64,000 nucleotides of DNA, taken from positions 74,063 to 138,062 of the forward strand of contig CAZHPA010000002.1 in NCBI GenBank assembly GCA_964533945.1. The letters are read 5' to 3'. A model generated the notes under the pieces. That model was not told the origin of the DNA, made no database searches, and saw only the letters and a list, made by a program, of their open reading frames with translations. Source of the stretch: CAZHPA01 sp964533945 (GTDB taxonomy: Bacteria > Bacillota > Clostridia > Lachnospirales > WRBF01). This document shows positions 59,301 to 64,000 of this stretch, piece after piece (position 1 is the first letter of the stretch; the number at the start of each line of letters is the position of its first letter). The position numbers and the translations under genes are program-made.

Positions 59301-60019
59301 GTTGAAGGGTTAACTGTTTTAACAGCTTCCGAACTTCCGGATTTTTTCCAACCTGTTACATTGATAGTTGTTGTTTTTCCTTCGCTTGTTAAAACGCTAA
59401 CTGTAGTTGGTAATTCGTAAGTTGTTTCTGATGCATTAGCTCTTGGTGATACGTCATAAATACGTAATATAGTTTCAGGAATTATTACTTCTCTTTTTAA
59501 AGAAATTATACCTGTTGAAGTTTCAAGTGTTGTTCCGTCTGAAGTTGTAATTTCAACCTTAATTTGTCTTTCGGTTTCATTTGAACCCCATCTGCTGTTT
59601 GCAGCAGTTTTGCCTATTACTTTAATAGGAACTTGGATAGAATTTACGCCTTCTGCAAATGTTATTGGTATTGAATAGCCTAAAGTTCTTGAAACTGCTG
59701 TTGGTGTTGTTACTGTGTTAAACGCAACATCTGCAGTTGAACCAACAGAGCCCATAGTGTTACCAACTTTTCCAAATCCTAAATGCAAAAGTTTAATTGT
59801 GCCGCTAATCGCGCCAGCTCCTGCTGTACGATTAATAACTATATTAGCGTCACTTGTATCGTCTTTTAAGTCAAATGTAAAGTTACCGCTTGTTCCGCCA
59901 AGTGTTATTTTATCTGATGCTGCTGCAAATGTTATATTGGAAAAAGAGCCCAATGTTAAAATGAAAGCAAGCAAAAGAGCAACACTTTTTATGGCCGAAC
60001 GGTCATGTCTTTTAGACAT
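44321..60019 (-). CDS. Giant secreted Ig-like repeat protein with F5/8C domains and acidic tail
   Basis: A 5232-residue secreted protein, likely an adhesin. The frame opens at a TTG (60040), but the ATG at 60019 (MSKRHDRS) follows AGAAGGGA and gives a proper signal peptide ending in ITFAA. From the N-terminus: beta-rich and cadherin-like segments, an Ig-like unit (YYYCEV near 58100), many Big-type repeats sharing 'YTGD/ET' and 'LTFG/TEL' motifs, a long region of varied domains, a cluster of Ig-like repeats (about 48400-49290), two copies of a composite module of about 310 residues (46975-47915 and 45537-46475), two F5/8 type C (CBM32-like) domains (45100-45502 and 44668-45090), and an acidic tail of about 85 residues. 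I see no SLH, LPxTG or GW anchor. Confidence 0.9.
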   Translation of the reverse strand: MSKRHDRSAIKSVALLLAFILTLGSFSNITFAAASDKITLGGTSGNFTFDLKDDTSDANIVINRTAGAGAISGTIKLLHLGFGKVGNTMGSVGSTADVAFNTVTTPTAVSRTLGYSIPITFAEGVNSIQVPIKVIGKTAANSRWGSNETERQIKVEITTSDGTTLETSTGIISLKREVIIPETILRIYDVSPRANASETTYELPTTVSVLTSEGKTTTINVTGWKKSGSSEAVKTVNPSTLGLGMHTYYFETTNEFPQNPATPGTGKVTGYCYLKVDSSTYSAIAAYKNPADINPIQKLNVYTINGTINAATPTNEIYREPVVVKGKILNSESWDVLTTGSYIWSYDNDNQKATLTLRGGSTVVNATYDYNVLKANLASLTITNNPTTTSYTVATLKPLTPAEINLAGIEVKGNYEHSLYKNYTNADVEVISVNAANLANQVVTVALKGDNTKTATFSVTVTATAPEITNLTFTATIDLQEGQSNVAPGAVVGTLATTGGTAQYTYAFAAGGADNSKFVIEGSNVKVGTAALTAGTYNINVEVTDINNKKLAKAFVITVLESNPIPTITITTNPTNVTIFDGDNTTLTIAANVVPTAAISYQWYLNTTASTTGGTIIAGATGTSLALADLALGAHYYYCEVSSAGAQTKTSQVATVTVNKVELKTATLSTTNVRGEKATVTATFDRPVTAETGAVIEFTDSVSGDKITLDTVAKSGNALTFEGTIPAGAKAGTYKATAITGTIKVEKTNTAVSPLTFTELQIVVGAAALTGITVAGEENVSLYTGETATNVDKTKLTVKAQYEDGSEATILPANYSVTLIENANVVSGVVVTDNGNVGVKVAYSGKETTVYVAVKAVELTTAKFSNGATTADVASAGEAIVNVAFDKPVTADAGAKITFTDADSNTIELTLDETSNNKNSLTFKGNAPTNSTLNILVYTASSITGTVKVTGTNVEVSPLTFGTLTANVQTSSTAVLTAKYTGNVEIYTGDTLAGYETAIKAGLEVSLSDGDISAPVTDYSLSLVDELNKVEDGIVIADSGKVTVLVTRGASTITFELAVKAVKVKSIALETTVGGKNYGNEFAVSYDTVNHPYREDVIINVTYDRAVDATGSKLVLNLTTPASNIPATSNKNKTTVELLPQGTSQELADGKLTVTYKGNFEELNTPGTYEISTVNGDVVVQGTKSTSTLVKIIDKTFTKSQAKLIPLTIAEFKGVLKNRTLYTGDSTETIEENLEVTATFNVTLNGNVLNPFEHTLTKDDYTAVPDTVGFAKMADGKNYVVLHSGKVGVIIDPKNYTVDRTTAELDVYPVTVEKATINSTTLVSGEVTANTGQKGFSVDVTFTKPVYPNGLSQDNEIIFTHVDDPASQIIVGRRGTNGGVEFVNPEAALDAGNKQVSSTLKYKGDISATAKPGKYVATQIKNGQTPVIGNTPVYILDNTYVLVNGNPVMQGNKSFRVNGVITPLELIINEAPIEKLTLTQKANTTLPADIYVSDNINTDEIKALFTVKADYVGGHSVADFKGYSLEIVYEKDVDSNVTDSSKFAREDGTFSVVATAPELAIGSTKTIISGEVSGLNVNPVEIVDIVLTNKAGTSTTVTAEGKNITISDDTTNAIEAIAYFARPITNFSGSTIVLEHASQPSITLTATGACTEVTVDGEVLYAVSYTGNADGTLASTFPLGLYEANKITIAAGKPNPVNSVDNTTIIAGYEVKTAFDVVGVNGKVSVKVDPAPARIITIDYKTDNAKGEQISADGNFYWAKEGNKIIATFTTNNELDLDKTPVRTTGTIGGLTATFAKVNGQPKTYTATVTVPAGMAHPVSPEKLEFVHSLYGKDDESTFTAKQEANEITNVIIDTTAPVIDSVKVKVFKDAAMTIEKDEVLSGSEVFVGLADTVYVEITSDSALDFSSKKTNIAYIYDNVGTKYVLNFAQIGNTNTYWAKHTFEREFNQNTEEIIKLWIDVEDLAGNKGAAPNNVAYYLGEDKINDNVTLKTDVLPPVVTLEEQFSKTSNPHAPITVAGHAGTIKYSIDGDKIDLYFKSSKALDVTRPYSVYLGLPEGITADKEAAYKLEGLTRVGVTLDAGKNVTGISEATDATGSIIKTPGYFYYRATIEKYRTINGVDLGYQFGTNPAIFADGPHKDELAAEFIAWGENEQQTAHRRNLASGIQYHPAHAATYNTTITSFMSDNDIKDVNNNPITNVARHQDSVTLKFTTTVELSTATTQVVIGGINVNAEGLGTLKLTGKTGTSPSFTYAYELTVKVADILTIQEVDADGNLVVDVDGNLVYVITTIEEGKEIPYSVIPADLFGCKGPETVGTGDSNKPQVTYNNHFEVSVKSFVSNDKYTNLANKLRTVTLTFESVEKLGAKTVVKIAGIKVTPITADIATPYTYTATLDLNANEVTAVEVDFDGNITYSIEPYNEDGFPAATILNTDAATDAANVDYQVLYDNTAPVIDNVVIKTDRTDNNAVIGSALTITFESDELLFDPERIIDEALDLNEFLVGEMLIDEVTAEKVFSHGIAVEEITTTSTVAPYTYTAKLTAPDKVWTGCTKVDGETLAIQITARDKAENISEDVYESTQPSKCIKDPTKVSIVIDGLDGSGAIEAYKPVYVKTTGGTSLGGIELSYMNTFNPRPRGAAYAAPSFISIYAEIPADDNAIVLKAGSTPIGTIQRTKFNPDESEYTIILYGKHYYFLNAYKKGSSEISTVDGEADWVSFNVKDATNGIKITAQPQDLKLNVNDTATLTVAAVTVPVGKTLQYQWVKTPTGAFADSQAIGGETNPTFTVPTNAEGTMYYFCVVSVDDNSLPTAPSRFAKVVVGSGTTPTPTITITTHPADIEVEVNTEASLTVEATINSFGLPVIYEWYRVDAGVVSKFAGEILYTDTLTWTTGNTPVEYEVYCVITSGTTTVTSNRATVKVIAGTTPDTTAPTLESVTATIGGTQQTHATDLTGFVGQSVSGTITATLSEAADFVTGTSGNITISGTGITGDVHYGTFTLSGTTATITPAAGNELIGAAGTFTFKVAAGTIKDASGNQNTDITFTLTVTKATLGGTVAITGTAADGQTLTAAVSGATPTYHGTLTYEWLSSSDGTNYTAIAGETASTYTLVTGDLGKTIKVIVTAANCTGSLESTISIPAAATAIESLTIKAPGLLVGKDATGQKEITIADTYATASSEGWWTDETTGAGGGELFAAGSQYIGKIKVTAEAGYEFNTTDWQTGAGFGSFDSLVKLDSSSSLSGAAGYKITSVSATEIEIMISYDSLEDLTVGAGSDEIIVKNTETLDAAFEAITPVPGTPITITIQTPVGADAADPKEVKLPESIADVGEVIITVPVGVNLVFPDGFDIANSEVKIEIASGATATNFDYDGFGGTNTAGLELTVNGGGYLYGTGGADDLIVCPAGDAKEDDAWFSLDNGASMTFKGSGVTLFSTTPSPFDIVLNGGTSLKQRSGKAFVVNEGQNLIVASGVLTLLAPTSSATAADGTFVLKVLGNLVIGNDTPGNDAGVTLQKDGAVLLVDDGNGNLNYEIGSGAIGVVANSNNTITSFDPSTPVGFVKLVNSTYEWIVKADLLQGNLAVAPVITITAQPLGVTTTVGGTANLSVTATVTEGATLEYQWYSNTTNSITGATAVTGATSATYTVPTTTAATTYYYCVVSATGAASKNSAIATVVVNPAPATPVITITAQPQDTTVTVGDTATLSVTATVTEGATLEYQWYSNTTDSNVDGTIIADETNATYSVPTDAADTYYYYCVVSATDATSVTSDVATVIVEEEVIATPVITITAQPQDTTVTVGGTATLSVTATVTEGATLEYQWYSNTTDSNVDGTIIADETNATYSVPTDAADTYYYYCVVSATDATSVTSDVATVIVEEASTTGQEVDIAAGNNAIKLEITEDGKTFDSNLSAGNLTLAGASLTIAGVKVYDSGKKALVAFTTAAATAGTATLTIKDEAYTDDTAPVTETTATALTAVQTIEFTDSSAMNPFILAYSTNTLPYATFVIPAQVKVDGEVIENASAPTLYHKTTDTEEEVTGTGALSRSKIGYYRAEYAANAIGAIAAVTKNRVLYVNPQIPSNNPFDFEVESTEDLTAIKFAVPLLMEGAKMYYALKENDMTIVSKAAVTTTADSFNSSAIAGGVKPGIAYEGTLFYENPYWVEGFANSGGTAKELVLTAIFNAPTDLLSKKLLQGKYTLTFNGADASKSETDKDFVGFLLSNANSAEIQRINQVKVIKNGTAAKTLDVKAYQPDCYVGGGDNNPLANPNPVNFVSFEISGTNGSTDANDYEIAYVEKGIYLIGWEWDENLGDFGGYASYGVVFSKEKLTELGVSGNGWSFEVIYDTNGAVKTTIGTFDGVTGAATVNVNLEVGSNVIELTTTGTFASSVSTSAISLTAGTTGASATVANVERISDTKIKVLLNTAATTAGQVTVSVGSAAIATAGIISGTPKTLTQSVNLNSLSIATPVSSTAYQFSGIQAGVSASLSETFAGVNAGTLAYTVEFVGNNASDSLSNVDISGGTLSRTKVGYYIIKAKAAAVAGITEAEAIRILYVNPTNIGTLVVNNTSFGSAHAVVNVPEDIVNSGATVSYKLEDGIETEVSFTEASGSTFTIPTSALAVGTYDVAIYYANKAEYNVTAGYENNSTVTPKKAEIQKTFEVEAVQSEVTSDITSEIITGTYSLTFNGSSASESETDVDFIGFLLTNGAEDSLDVLTSAKFIKDSTSVDTGITGYSIDYYVDSDATIIGDKPDPADFASFAIDGTEYEIAYVQKGVYVIGKWDAGSEEYVAYGVVIDKTKLSPQITRNGWSFEVKFDYVDENSASQKDTKTIAIPTTEIEVDVVSGNLALNKPASANGDEGSHIAVEKAFDGDSGTRWGSSYGINPKWLQVDLQEESLITNFVIDWERRNADDYKIEVSSNGTDWTEVYAQTDFPTEFKETIALETPVSARYVRLYINNFISNCDNVNYPTVSVHEFEVYGSKKVNLALNQTASSNGEEASHFAADKAFDGGTSGQSRWASTNGINQKWLQVDLGEEVSISEVAIIWERCNATDYKLYVSNDPGDFGTPVFVGTKPSQTHKEEILLYTSARGRYVKLVIDNFQLEDATGVGIPWATVSIWEFQIYGKATGTGTFAIPGQELTTAFLLEAFAPLAPAQAVVEEVVEEDVTEDVVEEGAPEDNATEEDVVEEDASEDNVTEEETETSTEEDSLEEAAAEETETEETVEEIVSEEAVAKEII
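48400..48691 (-). repeat. Near-identical tandem Ig repeat, unit A
   Basis: Matches 48700-48991 with only two differences that I see (48633 C against 48933 T; 48671 A against 48971 G). The period is exactly 300 bp, or 100 codons. Confidence 0.95.
48700..48991 (-). repeat. Near-identical tandem Ig repeat, unit B
   Basis: Partner of 48400-48691. A third, diverged unit follows to about 49290. Confidence 0.95.
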
Positions 60020-60040
60020 TATAATTCCCTTCTTTCTCAA

Positions 60041-61128
60041 AGTTTTTTCTCATTTTAATTAACGAAATAAATAAAAATATTAAAAACGTTTGGGTTAGTG
60101 GGAATTAATCTTTTGGGAATCGACAAAAATATGCCGATTTTTATTACATTTTTTTGCTATGAAGTGAATTTTAATCACTTGTTTGTCAAGGTTCGGGCGT
60201 TGCTTTTCAGCCTGCCGCTAAATATTTAATTTATTTTTTTATGGCTTTTATGTAATTAGATTTGCCTTTTATATTTTTTGGCAGGGTATTACTGGTTTAA
60301 ACCCAAAAAAGTAATTCTCACCTTTCCTATTTCTACTCAAACTGTTTGGTTAAAGAAAAAAAGTTTTTGCTTAATTGAAGTGTTGTTAAAGTATTGCTTT
60401 AATGTTTTAATCTGTTAGATGCTTCCCCTTTTTAAGCTTTAAGTTAGCAGGGGTCAACACTATATTTAACGGCATCTATCGTTGTATTCTTTATATATAA
60501 AATTTGCTAGTGTTACAGATAAAACACAAAACTAACATTTGCTAACATTCAACTAATTAATAGTTTTTTAATTTAACAAGTTAGTCGTTTTTAGTCGACA
60601 AGCTATAAGCCGCAGCCTGAGTTTTTGTAACTGCTGTTAATGTGTTAAAAGTCATGCATACTTAAAATTTTAAAACACGTATGCTCAAATTGCCACCAGC
60701 CGTTACTTATTAGCGTGAAAAAGGTGTTTCTTGTGCGCCTATGGTTAGTAGGCTATATATGTAAAGGTCAAGTTAGGGGGGTTTGCCCTTTTAGACCATA
60801 TTAAAAATGTCTATATTATTATTTTACACAAAAACGACAAAAAATCAAGAGCATTCGTATATTTGTGAAAAATTACTATATTCAATTGTTAGTTTTATAT
60901 AAATTAGTATAATATACAAAAAAGAGTATATGCCAACGCTAAATAAACACTGCTTAGCGCTGGCAAACTCACATATATGTTTCTATCTATAATATCTATA
61001 TAAAAGGCATTTAAGGCCGCCTAAACCTTGTATTAATATATGCAAACTAAGCGTTTGCAAGCACAGAGAATAAGCCCCCATGCCTGCATTAATATGCAAT
61101 ATGCTTTTTAAGCAATAGCCGTTATAAT
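60041..61128. other. Long AT-rich intergenic region with several hairpins, no gene seen
   Basis: This 1.1-kb gap separates the two giant genes on the minus strand and must hold the promoter of the downstream one. I see a palindrome AAGTGA-N7-TCACTT at 60162-60180, a stem GCCAACGCTAA/TTAGCGCTGGC at 60932-60964, GGTC...GACC pairing near 60767-60816, and on the plus strand TTGTTA-N16-TATAAT near 60890-60912. No open frame with a ribosome-binding site stands out, and I could not match a known riboswitch. A small RNA is possible. Confidence 0.6.
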
Positions 61129-61136
61129 TTAACGGC
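61118..61136 (-). other. Hairpin overlapping the stop codon of the truncated giant gene
   Basis: GCCGTTA/TAACGGC, 7 bp with a 5-base loop that includes part of the TAA stop. No good U-tract follows, so I do not call it a terminator. Confidence 0.55.
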
Positions 61137-64000
61137 GTCTTGAAGTTGGTTTTTGTTGTTTACCAACCTGAACGTCAAATGTAACTGTTTTGTAGCTTGG
61201 TTCTTGTAAAGTTCTTGCTTTTGTAACTGTGTTTTCTTCTTCTTGTGTAGTTTCTTCGCCTATTGAAGCGTCAACTACTAGTGTGTAGCGCAATTTAAAG
61301 CTTGCTAAGTTTCCAATTAAGGCATTATCAACTACATATCCGAATGAGTTATATTTATCATCTATAAACTCACTTACAAAATACCCTTTAGGCATTTGCA
61401 AATAGTCATATCCATTGCTACCGATATTTATGCCGTTTGCTCCGTCATACATAACCCAGTTAGGGTCGTCGGCGTAATCGCTAAATGTCATCATTCCGTC
61501 ATATAGTGTTTCTGTAGTACTGTCATCTTTAACTACTTCGATTTTCTTAATGCCTCCGCCTTCTCCAAAAAGCAATTCAAGCGTTTCACCTTCTTCGATT
61601 CCAGGTTTAAATAAAAATCCAGAAAAAGCAGTTGGTGTTCCATCTGGCAATACTTCATAGTTGCCGTTTATGTTTTCTAATGCTATTCCATACAAGCTAA
61701 ATTGCTTGCTAACAACAGACCCAAATCTATTTACGTTTTTGCTGAATATTGATGTTCCGCCAACGTTATTTGCATAATATAGATTTAAAGTATAAGTTGT
61801 AAATGGATTAAGTTTCTTTATAATGTCGTCAACAGTAATTGTAGTTGCATCGAATTTTGTAATTTCGGTTTTGCCAACAAATGTATTAGTACCTTCCATA
61901 ATTTCATAATACATAGTTGAGCCTGTGTTAACTTGGTAATCTTTAATTTTAATACTGCTGTTAATAGCGCTGGTGTTGTTAATTTCGATTGCGCCTTTCC
62001 ATGCACTATAAACTTTAGGATTAACAAATATCAACCTATCTTTTACTGTTGTATATGTTTTGCCGTCTTTTTCAAGTGTTGCTGTTACTGTTATTTTGTA
62101 GTAGCCAACTTTACTTGCGTCTATTGTTTGACTAAGGTCTGTAACAGTTTCACCGCTAGTGAAGTCGTGTGTGTAATGTCTAACTGTTGTAGTATGGCTA
62201 TCTGCGCCTATTACAACTGCTTCGGCAAGTTCGGCAATAGTTACTGCTTTTGAATCTCCTACAATGTAGTAGTTAGAAGCTTCATCTTCGTGATTACTAA
62301 ATGAAATAGTAATTTCAGACAAAGGAAGAACTATATCGGAAGATATTGCGCCTTTTTGGTAAACTTGTGTAGGCGATTGTTGAGCAACGTAGTTATAGCC
62401 TATTCTAAATTCATATCCTTCTTCGCTAACGCTTAGGTCGTCTTTTAATATTTGATTGCTAATTGCGTAACCGAATGAAACGTAGTTATTTATATCATAG
62501 TCAAATTCGCCTATAAAATAACCTTTGCCACCGCCTATTTGATAATAGTCGTAAGTTTTGTCTTCAACTCTAAAACCTTGAGCGTCTGAATTTTCTGGGT
62601 CGAACCACGTACCATTATCAAAGCTACCGTTCATTAATTCGGTTAAGCTTAGGCTTTCGGTAAGCAATATTTCATCGCTGTTTTTATTAACAACTTCAAT
62701 AACGATTTTTTGATTTTCATTATTTGGCGTAAATGCTTGCGGCTGGCTGTTCTTATTAATTAAGAAGCCTGTAAATTCAGAATCTGTTCCGCTTGGAAGT
62801 AATTTATAGCTTTTACCTTCAAACTTTTCGATAGGTGCTATTTCAAATGTTGGTATACTTACAGGAGCTATATTTCTATATAGTTTATCGTTTGTATAGC
62901 CAGCATTTTTAGCAACTTCGTTTTCAAAGTAAACAGTTGCGCTGTATGTTTTGCCAAATTCAAGTCCAAAGTCGTTAATTGTGAAAGTTCCGCTGCTTGC
63001 TGTGTTGTCATAGTTTGCGGCTTGTGTCATTTCAACTAATTGGGTAGCACCTTCATCTACAGTATAGTGCAATAGTGTTTTTGGAACTGCTTTATAGTTA
63101 ACGTCAATCGTCTTGTTTTTGGTATTAACAACAATATTTTCGATGCTGCCTTTGTCATTAACAAGAAGTAATCTTTCCAATTTAATTGATTCGTCTAGCG
63201 TTTTGACAACAATGTAGTAGTAACCGACTTTTGATGTATCGACTGCTGTTGGAATTTCCACAAGAGATGCGCCTGTTCCGTCATTGTAGTAAACTTCTGT
63301 TTCTATTGCTGGTGAATCAATTACATTTCCATCTATATCTTTGGCGATTACTGCAACATAGTTTGCAAATTGTTCTGCTGTTCCTTTAACATCAACAGTT
63401 TGAACATCATAAACTTCGCCGTCTATAGAATTTCCAAGTTTTTCAAATTGTAAGGTTTCTATTGAAATACTAGAAGCTACTGTAACTGTAGCTACATCTG
63501 AAGCAACAATAGTTGCTTTACCATTTTCAGAAGATACTTCACAGTAGTAGTAGTAAGTTCCTGGTGTTAAACTTGTAAGTTCTAAATCTTTACCAGTTCC
63601 AGTTGGAACAGGATTTAATTTATCAGCATCATCAGCTTTAAACCAATTATAAACTAATGCAACACTAGGAGTAACAGTAGCTTCAACTGATAAAGTAACG
63701 TTATCTCCTTCATCAACTGTTGTATCTACAGGTTGAGTAGTTATAGTTATAACAGGTATTATTTCATTTACTGTAACTGTAGCTACATCTGAAGTAACAA
63801 TAGTTGCTTTACCATTTTCAGAAGATACTTCACAGTAGTAGTAATAAGTTCCTGCTGCTAATCCTACAAGTTCTAAATCTTTACCAGTTCCAATTTGAAC
63901 AGAATTTAATTTATCAGCATCATCAGCTTTAAACCAATTATAAACTAATGCAACATTAGGAGTAACAGTAGCTTCAACTGATAAAGTAACGTTATCTCCT
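61129..64000 (-). CDS. Large secreted repeat protein, 5' end beyond the window
   Basis: The frame stays open from the TAA at 61129 to the window edge (I translated 63262-64000 by hand and found no stop), so the gene begins to the right and at least 956 residues are visible. The visible part starts with two Ig-like repeats (YYYYCEVSS motifs, 291-bp period), then two copies of the composite module (62310-63246 and 61160-62128) also seen twice in the giant protein downstream. The C-terminus is short and basic (KQQKPTSRRR), unlike the acidic tail of its neighbour. No anchor motif is visible. It is probably a paralogous surface protein. Confidence 0.88.
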   Translation of the reverse strand, partial: GDNVTLSVEATVTPNVALVYNWFKADDADKLNSVQIGTGKDLELVGLAAGTYYYYCEVSSENGKATIVTSDVATVTVNEIIPVITITTQPVDTTVDEGDNVTLSVEATVTPSVALVYNWFKADDADKLNPVPTGTGKDLELTSLTPGTYYYYCEVSSENGKATIVASDVATVTVASSISIETLQFEKLGNSIDGEVYDVQTVDVKGTAEQFANYVAVIAKDIDGNVIDSPAIETEVYYNDGTGASLVEIPTAVDTSKVGYYYIVVKTLDESIKLERLLLVNDKGSIENIVVNTKNKTIDVNYKAVPKTLLHYTVDEGATQLVEMTQAANYDNTASSGTFTINDFGLEFGKTYSATVYFENEVAKNAGYTNDKLYRNIAPVSIPTFEIAPIEKFEGKSYKLLPSGTDSEFTGFLINKNSQPQAFTPNNENQKIVIEVVNKNSDEILLTESLSLTELMNGSFDNGTWFDPENSDAQGFRVEDKTYDYYQIGGGKGYFIGEFDYDINNYVSFGYAISNQILKDDLSVSEEGYEFRIGYNYVAQQSPTQVYQKGAISSDIVLPLSEITISFSNHEDEASNYYIVGDSKAVTIAELAEAVVIGADSHTTTVRHYTHDFTSGETVTDLSQTIDASKVGYYKITVTATLEKDGKTYTTVKDRLIFVNPKVYSAWKGAIEINNTSAINSSIKIKDYQVNTGSTMYYEIMEGTNTFVGKTEITKFDATTITVDDIIKKLNPFTTYTLNLYYANNVGGTSIFSKNVNRFGSVVSKQFSLYGIALENINGNYEVLPDGTPTAFSGFLFKPGIEEGETLELLFGEGGGIKKIEVVKDDSTTETLYDGMMTFSDYADDPNWVMYDGANGINIGSNGYDYLQMPKGYFVSEFIDDKYNSFGYVVDNALIGNLASFKLRYTLVVDASIGEETTQEEENTVTKARTLQEPSYKTVTFDVQVGKQQKPTSRRR
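63479..64000 (-). repeat. Tandem Ig-like repeats at the right edge, 291-bp period
   Basis: The segment from 63479 and the one from 63770 are nearly identical over the visible stretch (for example gtaactgtagctacatctga in both). The second is cut by the window end. Confidence 0.88.

Noticed and set aside
44335..59985. Many plus-strand open frames of 60-115 codons opposite the giant gene
   Set aside because: They lie antisense to codon-biased Thr/Val/Ala repeat sequence, have no ribosome-binding sites and encode low-complexity peptides. They are shadows.
60200..60830. Possible c-di-GMP riboswitch upstream of the giant gene (GGGCAAACC-like string on the minus strand)
   Set aside because: The rest of the GEMM core (the GACGCAAAGCC and GGTAGC-type parts) is missing.

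Overview
The window looks like the chromosome of an anaerobic, low-GC Gram-positive bacterium of the class Clostridia. The DNA is AT-rich, ribosome-binding sites are strong GGAGG types, and TTG/GTG starts are common. Endospore genes (dpaA, dpaB and the sporulation sigma factor sigH) sit beside flagellar genes, a B12-dependent ribonucleotide reductase, S-layer-homology (SLH) anchoring and cohesin/dockerin modules. A motile, spore-forming glycan degrader fits best. I cannot name a genus from the sequence alone. I see no phage, insertion sequence, CRISPR array or replication origin.

Layout. 1-8.2 kb: a C39-like peptidase, then a minus-strand flagellar block (fliD, a FliT-like chaperone and flaG behind a sigma-28 promoter; an oversized flagellin). 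8.3-13.9 kb: a GH42 beta-galactosidase, a secreted copper-amine-oxidase-N-domain protein and dpaAB. 14-19.4 kb: the minus-strand operon ispF-cysE-cysS-mrnC-rlmB-yacP-sigH followed by tRNA-Thr, then tRNA-Met and tRNA-Pro. 19.6-29.4 kb: a RidA-like protein and a cohesin/dockerin neighbourhood: a small dockerin protein, an SLH-anchored double-cohesin scaffold and a dockerin-bearing GH29 alpha-L-fucosidase, with an alpha/beta hydrolase and tRNA-Leu between them. 29.4-41.8 kb: housekeeping genes (LUD protein, ogg, tsaE-tsaB-rimI, Lon-family protease, VanW lipoprotein, mutS2, tRNA-Arg, ysxC, nrdJ). 42-44.1 kb: an ABC substrate-binding lipoprotein and a permease, each followed by a copy of a two-hairpin repeat. 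44.3-64 kb: two giant secreted proteins on the minus strand, one of 5232 residues and one running off the right edge.

How they work together. The cohesin scaffold can be fixed to the cell wall by its SLH domains and could recruit the dockerin proteins, including the fucosidase, giving a small cellulosome-like surface complex aimed at fucosylated glycans. The giant proteins carry Ig-like repeats; the complete one also has two carbohydrate-binding F5/8C domains, which points to adhesion to glycans.

The strongest unexplained signals are: (1) the compact cohesin/dockerin locus; (2) a composite module of about 310 residues, unfamiliar to me, present twice in each giant protein; (3) degenerate in-frame copies of gene tails directly after the stop codons of dpaB and the GH42 gene, with shorter-period analogues after the flagellin and mrnC genes; (4) near-identical tandem Ig repeats in the giant genes; and (5) the two-hairpin repeat around the permease.
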